From contig NZ_JAXAVX010000012.1 in NCBI RefSeq assembly GCF_033949425.1, positions 40,834 through 104,833 on the forward strand: a stretch of 64,000 bases of DNA. Direction: 5' to 3'. This document shows positions 1-8,022 of this stretch, in pieces; the first letter of the stretch is position 1; every line of letters begins with the position of its first letter. The notes under the pieces are model-generated. The model did no database searches. It was not told the origin of the DNA and saw only the letters and a list, made by a program, of their open reading frames with translations. Origin of the DNA: Patulibacter brassicae (lineage in GTDB: Bacteria > Actinomycetota > Thermoleophilia > Solirubrobacterales > Solirubrobacteraceae). The translations under genes were made by a program, and so were the position numbers.

Positions 1-767
1 GACCCATCGACCTGCCGCAGCAGCGGCGGCAGGGACCGGATCGTCGCGGCGATGTCGCCGCGGCGCGCGTCGGTCGTGCGCGTGAGGGTCGCGGCCTCGT
101 GGACGAACGCCCGGAGGTCACCGCGACGGGCGTCCAGGCGCGCCAGCACCTGATCGGTGTCGCGCGTGGCGTCGGCGATCCTCGCTCGCTGCTGCCGCAC
201 GACCTCCAGGGCGTCCTGCGCCCGCCCGAGCGCCGGGTTGGCCCGGCGGAGCAGCGCGTTGAGGTCCTCGCCGCGGCCGCTCGTCGCCAGTCCGAGTTCG
301 TTGACGAGCACCCGGATGCGCTGCGAGACGGGCAGCGAGAACGTGTCGATGACCTGCTGGAGCGTCACGGAGACGGCGGTCCGCGAGAGCGGCAGCTCGG
401 GGTCGCGCCCGTCGCGCGCGACGAGCGGCGCCCGGCCGGGAGTCCCCGGGTCGCACTCGACGTAGTACTCGCTGACGAGTCCCTCGGGGAGGATCCGACA
501 GCGAGCGTCGTCGCGCAGCGGCGCGAACCGCTGCTCGATGTCGAGCGTCAGGCGCGCCTTGTTGCCCTCGGTCAGGGCGACCCGCTCCACGGTGCCGACC
601 CTCGTGCCCGCGATCTTCACGAGCTGGCCGGGGACCATGCCGCGCGCGGTGTCGAACACCGCGGTGAACCGATACGCCCGGTCGCCGCCACCAGCCGTCG
701 CGAGGGCGACGGCCGCCAGCGCGAGGGCGACGACGAGCACGACGGCGATGAGGCGTCGTCCGATCAC
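1..767 (-). CDS. Mce-family lipid-transport protein, MceB position (partial)
   Basis: This is the second mce gene of locus 1; its C-terminus lies beyond the left edge. A GTG start at 767 overlaps the stop of the upstream mce gene by 4 bases (GTGA), so the two are probably translated as a coupled pair. The N-terminus has one hydrophobic anchor (about residues 6-22), followed by an MlaD/Mce beta domain containing the PGQLVKIAG-type loop and a coiled-coil-like helical region. It closely parallels the gene at 32121-33491 (shared RCRILPEG and LQQVxDTFSLPV stretches), which occupies the same operon slot. Mce proteins form periplasmic or envelope-spanning conduits for lipids or sterols with YrbE permeases. 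The substrate is unknown. Confidence 0.88.
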   Translation of the reverse strand, partial: MIGRRLIAVVLVVALALAAVALATAGGGDRAYRFTAVFDTARGMVPGQLVKIAGTRVGTVERVALTEGNKARLTLDIEQRFAPLRDDARCRILPEGLVSEYYVECDPGTPGRAPLVARDGRDPELPLSRTAVSVTLQQVIDTFSLPVSQRIRVLVNELGLATSGRGEDLNALLRRANPALGRAQDALEVVRQQRARIADATRDTDQVLARLDARRGDLRAFVHEAATLTRTTDARRGDIAATIRSLPPLLRQVDG

Positions 768-2251
768 CGGTCCCCCCTCCTCGCCCGCTCGAGGTCCTCG
801 AGGCCCGTCGGGTCCGGCTTCAGCGAGCGCCGGTCACCGACGCAGTCGCTGGCCGTGCGGCAGATCGCCGTCGGCGAGTTCACGAGCCCGGACATGCTCT
901 GCGTCGGGTCGCAGATGCCCGCCTTCGGGTACCACGGGTTGGAGCCGTCGGGCGCCGGCGGGGCGTTCGACCCGGGGCAGCGCCGGCGCTGGTCGATCTG
1001 CGTGTTGAGGACGCCCGGGACGATGCCGCTGACCGAGGTGAGCGCCGGGACGACCTGCGAGAGCACGCCGCCGATCGCGGTCTGCGGGCTCTGCATGAAC
1101 TCGACCTTGAAGTAGTGCCCGTAGCGGTTGTACGGGCCCGACGAGATCCCGAGCAGGCCGTTGACGACGCCGAGGACGATGTCCGAGCTGTAGTAGCGCA
1201 GGCCCTCGAGGATCGGCATCGCGCCGTCGAGCGCCCGCTGCGTCGAGGCGAGCGCGTCGACGGTCGGTCGGCGCAGCGCCGGCAGCGCGTCGAGGGCCGT
1301 GCGCAACGGCGGGATCAGCGCGTTGAGCCGCGCGAGCGCGGGGTCCCCGCCGTCCAGCGCCGGCGGGATGGCGCGCAGCGCCCGACGGAAGGCCGGCTGC
1401 GAGGGCGCGACGGCCCGGAGCGTCGGACGCAGCTCCTGCACCGTGTCGGCGGTCGCGGTCAGGGTCCCGCCGGCCCGACGCAGCACGGCGGGGGCGCGTT
1501 GCAGGACGCGCGCCATCGCGTCGCCCTGGTCGGCGATCGCCCGCATCGTGACCGCCGTGCGCTCGGTGGCGTCCGCCAGGGGGTCGCGCCGGTCGCGCAG
1601 CGCGTCGGTGACGCGCGCGCCGGCGCGGATCATGCCCTCGATCTCCTCGCGTCCGGACGCGAGGTCGCGCAGCAGTCCACCGACGCGCGCGAGCGACGGG
1701 TCCAGCTCGCCGAGCATGCGGTTGAAGACCTCGGCGCCGGAGCCGGCGTAGACGTCGCGACTGTTGCCGATGAGCCGCTGGAGACGACGCCGCGTCGGGG
1801 GATCGACGGCGTTCAGGACCTGGTCGAGGTCGACGATCCCGAACGTGTCCTCGCTGCCGATCGTCCCGCCGTCGGGCAGCGCGGGCGCCGACGAGGGCGC
1901 CGGGCTGAGCTGGACGTAGCGGTTCGTGATCGTCGCCTGGCCGACGGCGCGAATCGAGGCCTTCGTGCCGCGGTGCAGCGGCTTGAAGCGGTCGTCGGTG
2001 ATCGCGAGCTCCAGCGACGCGTTGCCGTCGGGCGCGAGATCGACCTGGCGGATTCGGCCGATCTGGACGCCGGCGACCTCCACCCGGCCACCGGCGACGA
2101 CGAGCCCCGCGTTCTCGAACTCGGCGCGGACGACGTAGGCGTCGTCGCGGGTCAGCCAGAGCGCCGCGGCGGCGACCGTGGCGAGCACGGCGACGACCGC
2201 GAGGAGCTGCGGCAGGCGGAAGGAGCTGGGCACGACGCGGGAGCGCGGCAC
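764..2251 (-). CDS. Mce-family lipid-transport protein, MceA position
   Basis: A 495-residue Mce protein, first mce gene of locus 1. The GTG start at 2251 lies just after the stop of a 25-codon mini-ORF. One N-terminal transmembrane anchor (about residues 12-33) is followed by the MlaD/Mce domain (about 38-115, with a QATITNRYVQL-type segment) and a long helical region. The C-terminal tail carries several Cys and the string PDGSNPWYPKAGICDPTQSM, nearly repeated in the gene at 33488-34969, so these are paralogues in equivalent positions. Cysteines near the C-terminus could form disulfides outside the membrane. Expected role: substrate-binding or tunnel subunit of an Mce importer with the two YrbE proteins encoded upstream. 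Confidence 0.9.
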   Translation of the reverse strand: MPRSRVVPSSFRLPQLLAVVAVLATVAAAALWLTRDDAYVVRAEFENAGLVVAGGRVEVAGVQIGRIRQVDLAPDGNASLELAITDDRFKPLHRGTKASIRAVGQATITNRYVQLSPAPSSAPALPDGGTIGSEDTFGIVDLDQVLNAVDPPTRRRLQRLIGNSRDVYAGSGAEVFNRMLGELDPSLARVGGLLRDLASGREEIEGMIRAGARVTDALRDRRDPLADATERTAVTMRAIADQGDAMARVLQRAPAVLRRAGGTLTATADTVQELRPTLRAVAPSQPAFRRALRAIPPALDGGDPALARLNALIPPLRTALDALPALRRPTVDALASTQRALDGAMPILEGLRYYSSDIVLGVVNGLLGISSGPYNRYGHYFKVEFMQSPQTAIGGVLSQVVPALTSVSGIVPGVLNTQIDQRRRCPGSNAPPAPDGSNPWYPKAGICDPTQSMSGLVNSPTAICRTASDCVGDRRSLKPDPTGLEDLERARRGDR

Positions 2252-2252
2252 C

Positions 2253-2330
2253 TCAGCCCCCGATCGGGAGTCGCGGTGCGGGCGGGACCACGTGGACCTG
2301 GGGGACGGCGCTGGAGGGCACGGCCGTCAT
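2253..2330 (-). CDS. 25-residue mini-ORF between yrbEB and mceA (locus 1)
   Basis: ATG at 2330 overlaps the yrbEB stop (ATGA), and the ORF ends with TGA two bases before the GTG of the next mce gene. It encodes MTAV, a variable middle, then PPAPRLPIGG. The last seven residues (PRLPIGG) equal the C-terminus of the permease upstream. An ORF of exactly the same length, starting MTAV and ending PPHPRLPIGG, lies in the same place in locus 2 (34966-35043). The DNA is consistent with a duplication of the 3' end of yrbEB including its ATGA overlap (74-base period). It could be a leader peptide that passes ribosomes to mceA, or a true micro-protein; no function is known. Confidence 0.5.
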   Translation of the reverse strand: MTAVPSSAVPQVHVVPPAPRLPIGG

Positions 2331-3118
2331 CCGCCGATCGGGAGTCGCGGGGTTCCGCCCCAGAAGATCTGGGATCCGGCGATGCCGATGAAGTGGACCC
2401 CGATGAGGTTCACGATCATCGCCCGCGCGGTGGCGGTGCCGACCTCGACCGGGCCGCCGCGCACGCGGTAGCCGTAGTAGACGCCGACGAGCACGACGAA
2501 GGTCCCCATCGCCATCGCCTTGATCGCGGAGAACGCGTAGTCCTGCGGCGACTGGAACTTCCAGAACAGCTCGAAGTAGCCGCCGGGCGACACCTGCCCG
2601 ATCTGCACGACGACGGCGACGTAGGAGCCGACGAAGGCGACGATGATCGCCAGCGCGTAGAGGAACGGCAGGACGAGCCAGGTCGCCAGCAGCCGCGTCG
2701 AGCAGAGGTAGAGGACGGAGTTGATCCCCATCACCTCGAGCGCGTCGATCTCGTCGGTGATGCGCATCGTCCCGATCTCGGCGACGAAGCCGGTCGAGAC
2801 CTTCGCCGACATCATGTAGCCGAAGGCGTACGGCGTGATCTCGCGCAGGTCCCCGATCGCCGAGAACGCGCCGGCGACCGACGGCGCGCCGACCTGCCGC
2901 GCGGCGTAGGAGCCCTGGATGCCCACGACGAGGCCGAGGGCCAGGACCATCCCCATGATCACGAGGAACGAGCCGAGGACGAGGATGCTCGACTGGCGCA
3001 GGACCTCGCCGAGGTACTGGCGGATCCGGCCGGACGCGACGCCGTGCACGACGCGACCGAAGAACGCCGTGCCGTCGCCGAAGGCGATGACCCCGTCCTG
3101 GATCCGCGCGCGCAGCAT
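2327..3118 (-). CDS. YrbE/MlaE-family ABC transporter permease (second permease, locus 1)
   Basis: 263 residues; ATG at 3118 overlaps the stop of the first permease (TGATG). An MlaE permease domain fills most of the protein, with about five to six hydrophobic segments and the conserved stretches TGFVAEIGTMRITDEIDAL and VSPGGYFELFWKF. The C-terminus reads RLPIGG. It pairs with the upstream YrbE as the membrane core of an Mce importer; the ATPase (MceG/MlaF type) is not encoded nearby, as usual in actinobacteria. The paralogue at 35040-35846 is very similar throughout. Confidence 0.93.
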   Translation of the reverse strand: MLRARIQDGVIAFGDGTAFFGRVVHGVASGRIRQYLGEVLRQSSILVLGSFLVIMGMVLALGLVVGIQGSYAARQVGAPSVAGAFSAIGDLREITPYAFGYMMSAKVSTGFVAEIGTMRITDEIDALEVMGINSVLYLCSTRLLATWLVLPFLYALAIIVAFVGSYVAVVVQIGQVSPGGYFELFWKFQSPQDYAFSAIKAMAMGTFVVLVGVYYGYRVRGGPVEVGTATARAMIVNLIGVHFIGIAGSQIFWGGTPRLPIGG

Positions 3119-3927
3119 CAGCGGACCTCGGAGAGGAGCGGGTTCGTCGCCAGCAGGATCTGCGTGAAGACGTAGTCGATCGCCCCGATCATCAGGAAGG
3201 CGACGACCACCGCCTGGTTCACCGCGCGACCGACCCCCTCGGCGCCGCCGCTGGCGTTGATGCCCTTGTAGCAGCAGACCGCGGCGATCATCACGCCGTA
3301 GATCGCGCACTTCAGGAACGAGGCCGCGAGCTCGAGCGTCGTCGCGGAGCTGAAGAAGGCCGAGAAGAACGGGCCCAGCGGCGCGTGGTTCTGGACCACC
3401 ACGAGGGTGGCGCCGGCCACGCCGGCCAGCAGCGCGAAGACGTTGAACAGCAGGCAGATCGCGACGATCGCCAGCAGCCGCGGCACCACGAGCGACTTCA
3501 CCGTGTCGATGCCCAGGACGCTCAGCGCGTCGACCTCCTCGCGCACCCGTCGCGCGCCGAGGTCCGCGCACATCGCCGTCCCGACGACGCCCGCGACGAC
3601 GATCGCGGTCACGAGCGGCGAGAAGAACCGGACGACGATCAGGACGTAGATCCCGCCCATCCGGTCCAGCGCGCCGAAGAGGCCGAGGAAGTTCGAGGCC
3701 TGGATGCCCGCGGGGCCGAACGACAGCGCGAACGACGTGATGACGAGCGGGAAGATCGCGATCTTCAGCGCGAACCGGAACTGGTCGACGAACTCCGGGA
3801 CGTAGGAGTAGGGCGCGGTGAACGACCGCCGGACGGCGACGCCGGCCAGCCGGAGCATCGCGCCGAGCTCGTCGAGGGTCTCGGGACCCGGCAGCGCGAG
3901 TCCGCGCCCGACGGCGGGCCGGCTCAT
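3118..3927 (-). CDS. YrbE/MlaE-family ABC transporter permease (first permease, locus 1)
   Basis: 269 residues and the first gene of mce locus 1. The MlaE domain is marked by AGIQASNFLGLFGALDRMGG and a cytoplasmic loop ending EEVDALSVLGIDTVKSLVVPR, the segment known in the family to contact the ATPase. Several transmembrane helices span about residues 45-260. The ATG at 3927 is followed by coupled genes all the way to the left edge, so transcription should begin in the 276-base gap before the TetR gene at 4204. The same gene in locus 2 is at 35846-36688. Confidence 0.93.
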   Translation of the reverse strand: MSRPAVGRGLALPGPETLDELGAMLRLAGVAVRRSFTAPYSYVPEFVDQFRFALKIAIFPLVITSFALSFGPAGIQASNFLGLFGALDRMGGIYVLIVVRFFSPLVTAIVVAGVVGTAMCADLGARRVREEVDALSVLGIDTVKSLVVPRLLAIVAICLLFNVFALLAGVAGATLVVVQNHAPLGPFFSAFFSSATTLELAASFLKCAIYGVMIAAVCCYKGINASGGAEGVGRAVNQAVVVAFLMIGAIDYVFTQILLATNPLLSEVR

Positions 3928-4203
3928 CGCCGGTCCTCCGCGGCGCGCGCACCGCAGCCCGGGGCATCCATGGACGTTCGCGTCAGCACGTGGTCTCCTG
4001 CCGGCCGCCCTCGGCGCTCCGGCCGGATGAGAGTACAGAACGTCCGGTCACGTTGTCTACCCGGTATTTCGTACACCGTGTAATTCAGGTATGACAGCGT
4101 GTCCGCGGGTCCCCTGACCCGCGTGGCGAGGCACGACGAGGGGCGAATGTCGTAGGCGGCCCATCGTCCGTACGAGAGGGACGCGCTGGCATGATGCGAG
4201 TCG
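3928..4203. promoter_or_regulatory. Divergent promoter region between mce locus 1 and TetR pair
   Basis: A 276-base intergenic region, locally more AT-rich around 4030-4100. It holds GACAGCGTGTC (4093-4103), an inverted repeat of GACA/TGTC with a 3-base spacer; the same 13-mer GACAGCGTGTCCG recurs at 7319-7331 beside another TetR gene. Immediately after it is a perfect 8-bp hairpin, CGCGGGTC-CCCT-GACCCGCG (4104-4123). These are candidate operator and attenuator-like elements; no single promoter is certain. Confidence 0.45.
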
Positions 4204-4845
4204 ATGGTCGCCCCGGCCCGAACGAAGGTCCCGAACCCCTCGCGAGACGCCGCGCGCGAGGACCTCGTCGCCCGGATCCGACGAGCGATCGCCGACCACG
4301 TCGCCGAGGGCGGATCGCTCGAGTCGCTGACCGTGGCGCGCCTCGCCGCCACGGCCGGCATCTCGCGCTCGACGTTCTACGTCCACTTCGCCGACAAGGG
4401 GGGCCTGATGCTCGCCCTGCTCGACGTGCTGGAGCCGGTGCTGCTCGACGCGGGTCGACCCCTCTGGTCGCGGCGCGCGGTCCCCACGGAGGCGGAGCTG
4501 CTCGACGGCATCGAGCGGATCGTCGATGCCCATCGCACGCACGCGACCGAGCTCGCCGCGGTCTCCGAGGTGCGCACGTACGACGCGGCGGTCGCCGAGC
4601 GCCACCGCGCCCTCGTGGACGCCGTGGCCGCCGACATCGCCGCGCACGTCGCGTGGACGCAGGATCACGGCGTGGCCGCGAGCGACGGCGATCCGGCGGA
4701 CGTCGCGTTCTGGATCGCGCGGATGCTGTTCCGCGCGCTGCCGTTCTACCTGTGGCCCGCCGACGCCGACGAGACCGACGTCCGGGTGGCCGAGCTCGCG
4801 CGCGTCCTGCACCGCGCGCTGTACGCCCGGCGGGCCGCAACATGA
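4204..4845 (+). CDS. TetR/AcrR-family transcriptional regulator
   Basis: 213 residues. The N-terminal TetR helix-turn-helix is clear: RLAATAGISRSTFYVHFADKGGLM at about residues 46-69 (motif SRSTFYVHF). The C-terminal ligand domain is helical and unlike the partner gene. ATG at 4204 is taken as the start, giving a typical length; the next gene starts inside its stop codon (ATGA), so the two TetR proteins are made together and may act on the divergent mce locus or the COX module downstream. Ligand unknown, plausibly a lipid or acyl-CoA given the setting. Confidence 0.9.
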   Translation: MVAPARTKVPNPSRDAAREDLVARIRRAIADHVAEGGSLESLTVARLAATAGISRSTFYVHFADKGGLMLALLDVLEPVLLDAGRPLWSRRAVPTEAELLDGIERIVDAHRTHATELAAVSEVRTYDAAVAERHRALVDAVAADIAAHVAWTQDHGVAASDGDPADVAFWIARMLFRALPFYLWPADADETDVRVAELARVLHRALYARRAAT

Positions 4846-5456
4846 GCGCCTACGCGACCAGCGGACGCGACGCCCGGCGCGCCGAGACGGGCGAGCGCCT
4901 CCTGCGCGCGATGGAGTCGCTGCTGGAGGAGGGCACGACCTTCCGCGGCGTGAGCATCCAGCGCCTGATCGACGAAGCCGGGCTCTCGCGCACGCTCTTC
5001 TACGCGTACTTCCGCAACAAGAGCGATCTCCTGTTGCACTGGGCCCAGCAGGTGATGCAGGCCACCGCCCTCGACGCCGACGAGTGGTGGGCGATCGACC
5101 GCGCACCGGCCGTCGCGGACCTCCACCGGATCCTCGACGAGATCGTCGAGGGATACCTCCCCCACGCCCGCGTGATGGCCGCCGTCTTCGACGCCGCGGA
5201 GTTCGACGAGGAGCTCCGCGGCCTCGGCAACGCGATGATGGGCCACTACGCCGGGCACCTGGCGACCCACATCGCCGCCGGGCAGCGGGCGGGATGGGTC
5301 GATCCCGCGCTCGATCCGGACGTCGCGTCGCGCTGGCTCGTGCTCGCGCTGGAGCCCGTGCACGACGAGGGCCTGAGGACGCTGCCGCGCGAGCGGCGCA
5401 GCACCCGATTGCGCGCGCTGGCCGGCGCGATCCACGCGACGCTCTACCGCGCCTGA
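4842..5456 (+). CDS. TetR/AcrR-family transcriptional regulator
   Basis: 204 residues; ATG overlaps the stop of the preceding TetR gene by 4 bases. The DNA-binding part contains SIQRLIDEAGLSRTLFYAYF with the family's helix-turn-helix layout. The C-terminal domain includes LDEIVEGYLPHARVMAAV, similar in style to regulators of lipid and steroid genes, though no ligand can be read from sequence. It converges with the COX IV-like gene, whose stop is 7 bases away. A tandem TetR pair could form heterodimers or respond to two ligands (inference). Confidence 0.9.
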   Translation: MSAYATSGRDARRAETGERLLRAMESLLEEGTTFRGVSIQRLIDEAGLSRTLFYAYFRNKSDLLLHWAQQVMQATALDADEWWAIDRAPAVADLHRILDEIVEGYLPHARVMAAVFDAAEFDEELRGLGNAMMGHYAGHLATHIAAGQRAGWVDPALDPDVASRWLVLALEPVHDEGLRTLPRERRSTRLRALAGAIHATLYRA

Positions 5457-5463
5457 GCGCGGC

Positions 5464-5730
5464 TCAGGTCGCCAGCAGCCAGGCGACGAGCGCCGCGCAG
5501 AGCAGCGCCAGCAGGGCGGCGACGCTCCAGCGCAGCCGGCCGGGCGCGTGGCGCAGCTCCATGAAGTGGTCGGCCACGAGCCAGGCCTTCGCGAACGAGA
5601 TCAGGAGGATCGTCGCCCCGGCCGCCTGGGCGCCGAGGCCGCTGTCGGCGCTCGTCCACCAGGAGAGGGCCGTCGCGAGCGTGAGGATCGCCCAGATCAC
5701 GAGGACCGGGCGGGGCAGCAACGTCGTCAT
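5464..5730 (-). CDS. Prokaryotic cytochrome c oxidase subunit IV-like membrane protein
   Basis: 88 residues with three hydrophobic helices and the conserved centre FAKAWLVADHFMELRHAP, typical of the COX4-pro/NorF-like family (KxxLVxxHFMELR pattern). ATG at 5730 overlaps the COX III stop (TGATG). It is the last gene of a three-gene minus-strand module with COX III and a multi-TM protein. No oxidase catalytic subunit I or II lies nearby, so the role is likely accessory, as for NorE/NorF. A paralogue is at 25536-25805. Confidence 0.85.
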   Translation of the reverse strand: MTTLLPRPVLVIWAILTLATALSWWTSADSGLGAQAAGATILLISFAKAWLVADHFMELRHAPGRLRWSVAALLALLCAALVAWLLAT

Positions 5731-6320
5731 CAGTGCACGAAGTAGACGAGCGGGAACAGGATCAGCCAGAGTAGGTCCACGAGGTGCCAGAAGACCGCGG
5801 CGCCCTGGATCAGCGCGCGGTCCTGGCGCTGTCGGGCGCCGGCGGCGGCGATCCTTCGCGCGAACAGGAGCGCCGTGAGGCCGACGAGGACGTGGAGCAG
5901 GTGCAGGCCGGTGAAGACGTAGTACTGCTGGAAGAAGTCGTTCGTGTCGGGCACGAGCCCGTCGCCGGCCTTCGTGGTCCACTCGACGGCCTTCAGCGCG
6001 ACGAACGTCCCGCCGAGGAGCATCGCCACCAGCAGGGCGCGACTCGCCGCGAGCGACCGGCCGAGCCGCACGGCGTTCACCGCGGCCACGACGGCGAGCG
6101 AGCTGCCGAGCAGCACGAGGGTGTTGACGAACCCGAACGCCGGCGTCAGCTCGCGCTGGGACGCGGCGAACAGCTCGGGCTGCTCCGCGCGGTAGTGGAG
6201 GAACATCCCGAACAGGACGCCGAAGATCAGGAGGTCACCGATGACGACGAGCCAGATCCCCGGCTCGCCGGGGACCCGGCGCTCGGCGTCGCGGTCGCGG
6301 TGGAGGGCCGGCGCGCTCAT
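5730..6320 (-). CDS. Cytochrome c oxidase subunit III-like (NorE-like) membrane protein
   Basis: 196 residues with about five transmembrane helices; features of the COX III family include PGEPGIWLVVIGDLLIFG near the N-terminus, YYVFTGLHLLHVLVGL, and the C-terminal WHLVDLLWLILFPLVYFVH. Short length (about 200 rather than 260-300) fits the NorE-like subgroup. Starts by overlapping the stop of the multi-TM gene (ATGA). No haem-copper oxidase subunit I or II is in the window. Paralogue at 25805-26419, inside the second mce operon. Confidence 0.88.
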   Translation of the reverse strand: MSAPALHRDRDAERRVPGEPGIWLVVIGDLLIFGVLFGMFLHYRAEQPELFAASQRELTPAFGFVNTLVLLGSSLAVVAAVNAVRLGRSLAASRALLVAMLLGGTFVALKAVEWTTKAGDGLVPDTNDFFQQYYVFTGLHLLHVLVGLTALLFARRIAAAGARQRQDRALIQGAAVFWHLVDLLWLILFPLVYFVH

Positions 6321-7144
6321 CGCAGCGCTCCGGCGGCCACCGGCACCCGAGCGGCGTCGCCGACCGGCTCGCCGGCGGGCGGCGCGAGCAGGCGAGCCTC
6401 CTCGGCCTCCTCGCGGGCGGCACGAAGGACGAGCCACGTCATCACCGGGTACCACGAGCCGAACACCGCGGCGGGGATCCAGAAGCCGAGCAGCCCGTTC
6501 CAGGCGAACGGCCCGCTCTCGAAGAAGACGATGAGGCTCGCCGGCGTCAGGAGCACCGCGATCCAGAGGTTCATGTACGCCGACCAGCGAGGGAACACCG
6601 GGCGGGGACGACGGTCGGCGAACGTGGCGACGGAGAGCGCCACGAGCTGCCCGATGATCGGCGGCCAGGGCAGGATCAGCATGAGGTAGGAGAGCTCGTT
6701 GACGAGCTGCGTGAGCTCCGGCGTGCGCTCCGGGCGGAAGGACCCCCCGAGGAAGAGCAGCATCGGGATCATGAGCACGACGGTGACGAGGATCCCCGAC
6801 GCGAACTGCAGCATCGCCAGCACCGGCGTGCGCGGCTCGCTGCGGCGCATCTGCATGCTGATGGCGAAGTAGAACGGGATCGTCAGGAAGATCCCGACCA
6901 TGCCGAGCAGCAGCCCGACGCGCCGCAGATCGGCGTGGTGGGAGTAGATCCGGGCGACCTCCTCCGGGGTGCCGGACGGCGGCACCATCGGGATGAAGTT
7001 GCCCAGGAGGCCCCAGCCTCCGAACAGCAGGACGACGAAGCCGATGCCGCACCAGGCTCCGACCTGCTGCACCCGGTGCTTGAGCACGACGTCGCGCAGG
7101 TACGCGTCCCGGTCCAGCGGAGGCGCCGGGGCCGTCCACGTCAT
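6317..7144 (-). CDS. Multi-spanning membrane protein of the COX III/IV module (unknown function)
   Basis: 275 residues with roughly six to seven hydrophobic helices; no recognised domain. It resembles the protein at 24799-25539: both have an EEVA-containing loop after helix 1, an LxQFxxG segment in mid-protein, a PRWxxYxNLW-like loop, and GPxAWxGxLxFW near the C-terminus. First gene of the minus-strand module, transcribed divergently from the TetR gene at 7325. Constant linkage to COX III- and IV-like genes suggests one membrane complex, but this is inference. Confidence 0.75.
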   Translation of the reverse strand: MTWTAPAPPLDRDAYLRDVVLKHRVQQVGAWCGIGFVVLLFGGWGLLGNFIPMVPPSGTPEEVARIYSHHADLRRVGLLLGMVGIFLTIPFYFAISMQMRRSEPRTPVLAMLQFASGILVTVVLMIPMLLFLGGSFRPERTPELTQLVNELSYLMLILPWPPIIGQLVALSVATFADRRPRPVFPRWSAYMNLWIAVLLTPASLIVFFESGPFAWNGLLGFWIPAAVFGSWYPVMTWLVLRAAREEAEEARLLAPPAGEPVGDAARVPVAAGALR

Positions 7145-7258
7145 CGACGTCCCCCGTCCCGGGGGCCCTCGATCGGAGCGACGACGGGGTGCGGGAGGGA
7201 CGACATGCAGGATCCGATCTCGACGAGCGTGGCCCCGACGATCGCGGGACGGGCAGAG

Positions 7259-7331
7259 CGGACAACCTGTCCGACCGCGCGAGAATCTAGCATTATTCGC
7301 GTCGTGGTTGGAAGTAGAGACAGCGTGTCCG
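7259..7331. promoter_or_regulatory. Candidate TetR operators between COX module and TetR gene
   Basis: Two inverted repeats with 3-base spacers lie in the 180-base divergent gap: CGGACA-ACC-TGTCCG (7259-7273, perfect 6-base arms) and GACA-GCG-TGTC (7319-7329). The second covers the proposed GTG start of the TetR gene. A third imperfect palindrome (CGCGAGAAT ... ATTATTCGCG, about 7278-7301) lies between them. Arrangement fits autorepression and control of the divergent module; unproven. Confidence 0.5.
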
Positions 7332-7936
7332 ACGCCGCGAGCCGGCGGACGCGCAAGCGCGAGCGGATGTACCGCAATCTGCTCGACGCCACCGCCGCGC
7401 TCATCGCCGAGGACGGCACGGCCGACCTGCGCATCAGCGACATCACCGAGCGTGCCGATGTGGCACTGGGCTCCTTCTACAACTACTTCGCGAGCAAGGA
7501 GGAGATCGTCGACGCCGTCGCGCGCGAGACGCTCAGCGCGCTCGCCGCCTCGCTGGCGGAGGGCGATGAGGCCACGGCCGGCGACGACGCGGCGATCGCC
7601 GCGCGCGCGATCCGCCGGTTCGTCGACCTCGCCCGCGAGGACGAGCTGCTGGCTCGGCTGCTCGTGAACCTCAGCGCCGGTGACGCCGTGTTCGTCTCCT
7701 CCGTCCATCCCGCGGCGCGGCGCGCCGTCGAGCGCGGCGTCGCGCACGGCCGCTTCACGGTCGGCTCCGTCGAGCTGAGCGTCGTGGCGATCACCGGCGG
7801 AGCGCTCGCCCTCGTTCGCGCGATCATCGACGGGCTCGATGTCGGCCCCGAGCCGGGGCGCGAGCTCGCCGAGCGCAGCCTGCTCGCCCTCGGGGTCCCG
7901 CCGCAGGAGGCGGCCCGCGTCGCGGCGCGCGTCTGA
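7325..7936 (+). CDS. TetR/AcrR-family transcriptional regulator
   Basis: 203 residues from the GTG at 7325; other in-frame GTG codons lie just upstream. The DNA-binding helices include ISDITERADVALGSFYNYFA, the usual TetR pattern. The C-terminal half is helical with a final LGVPPQEAARVAARV. Divergent from the COX III/IV/multi-TM module and with inverted repeats in the shared gap, so it probably controls that module. Ligand unknown. Confidence 0.88.
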   Translation: MSDAASRRTRKRERMYRNLLDATAALIAEDGTADLRISDITERADVALGSFYNYFASKEEIVDAVARETLSALAASLAEGDEATAGDDAAIAARAIRRFVDLAREDELLARLLVNLSAGDAVFVSSVHPAARRAVERGVAHGRFTVGSVELSVVAITGGALALVRAIIDGLDVGPEPGRELAERSLLALGVPPQEAARVAARV

Positions 7937-8022
7937 GGGGACCCCCGCGGGGCGTTCATGGGGGCTTCATGCGGGGGACGCGAGCCTGGCTCCATCACCC
8001 CACCCCGCTCCAGGAGCCCCGC

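Noticed and set aside
1115..3175. Plus-strand frame of 686 codons opposite mce locus 1
   Set aside because: Antisense shadow of clear mce and yrbE genes; no motif and highly charged composition.
5464..7144. Complete terminal oxidase operon
   Set aside because: Only subunit III- and IV-like genes and an unknown membrane protein are present; no haem-binding subunit I or CuA subunit II.
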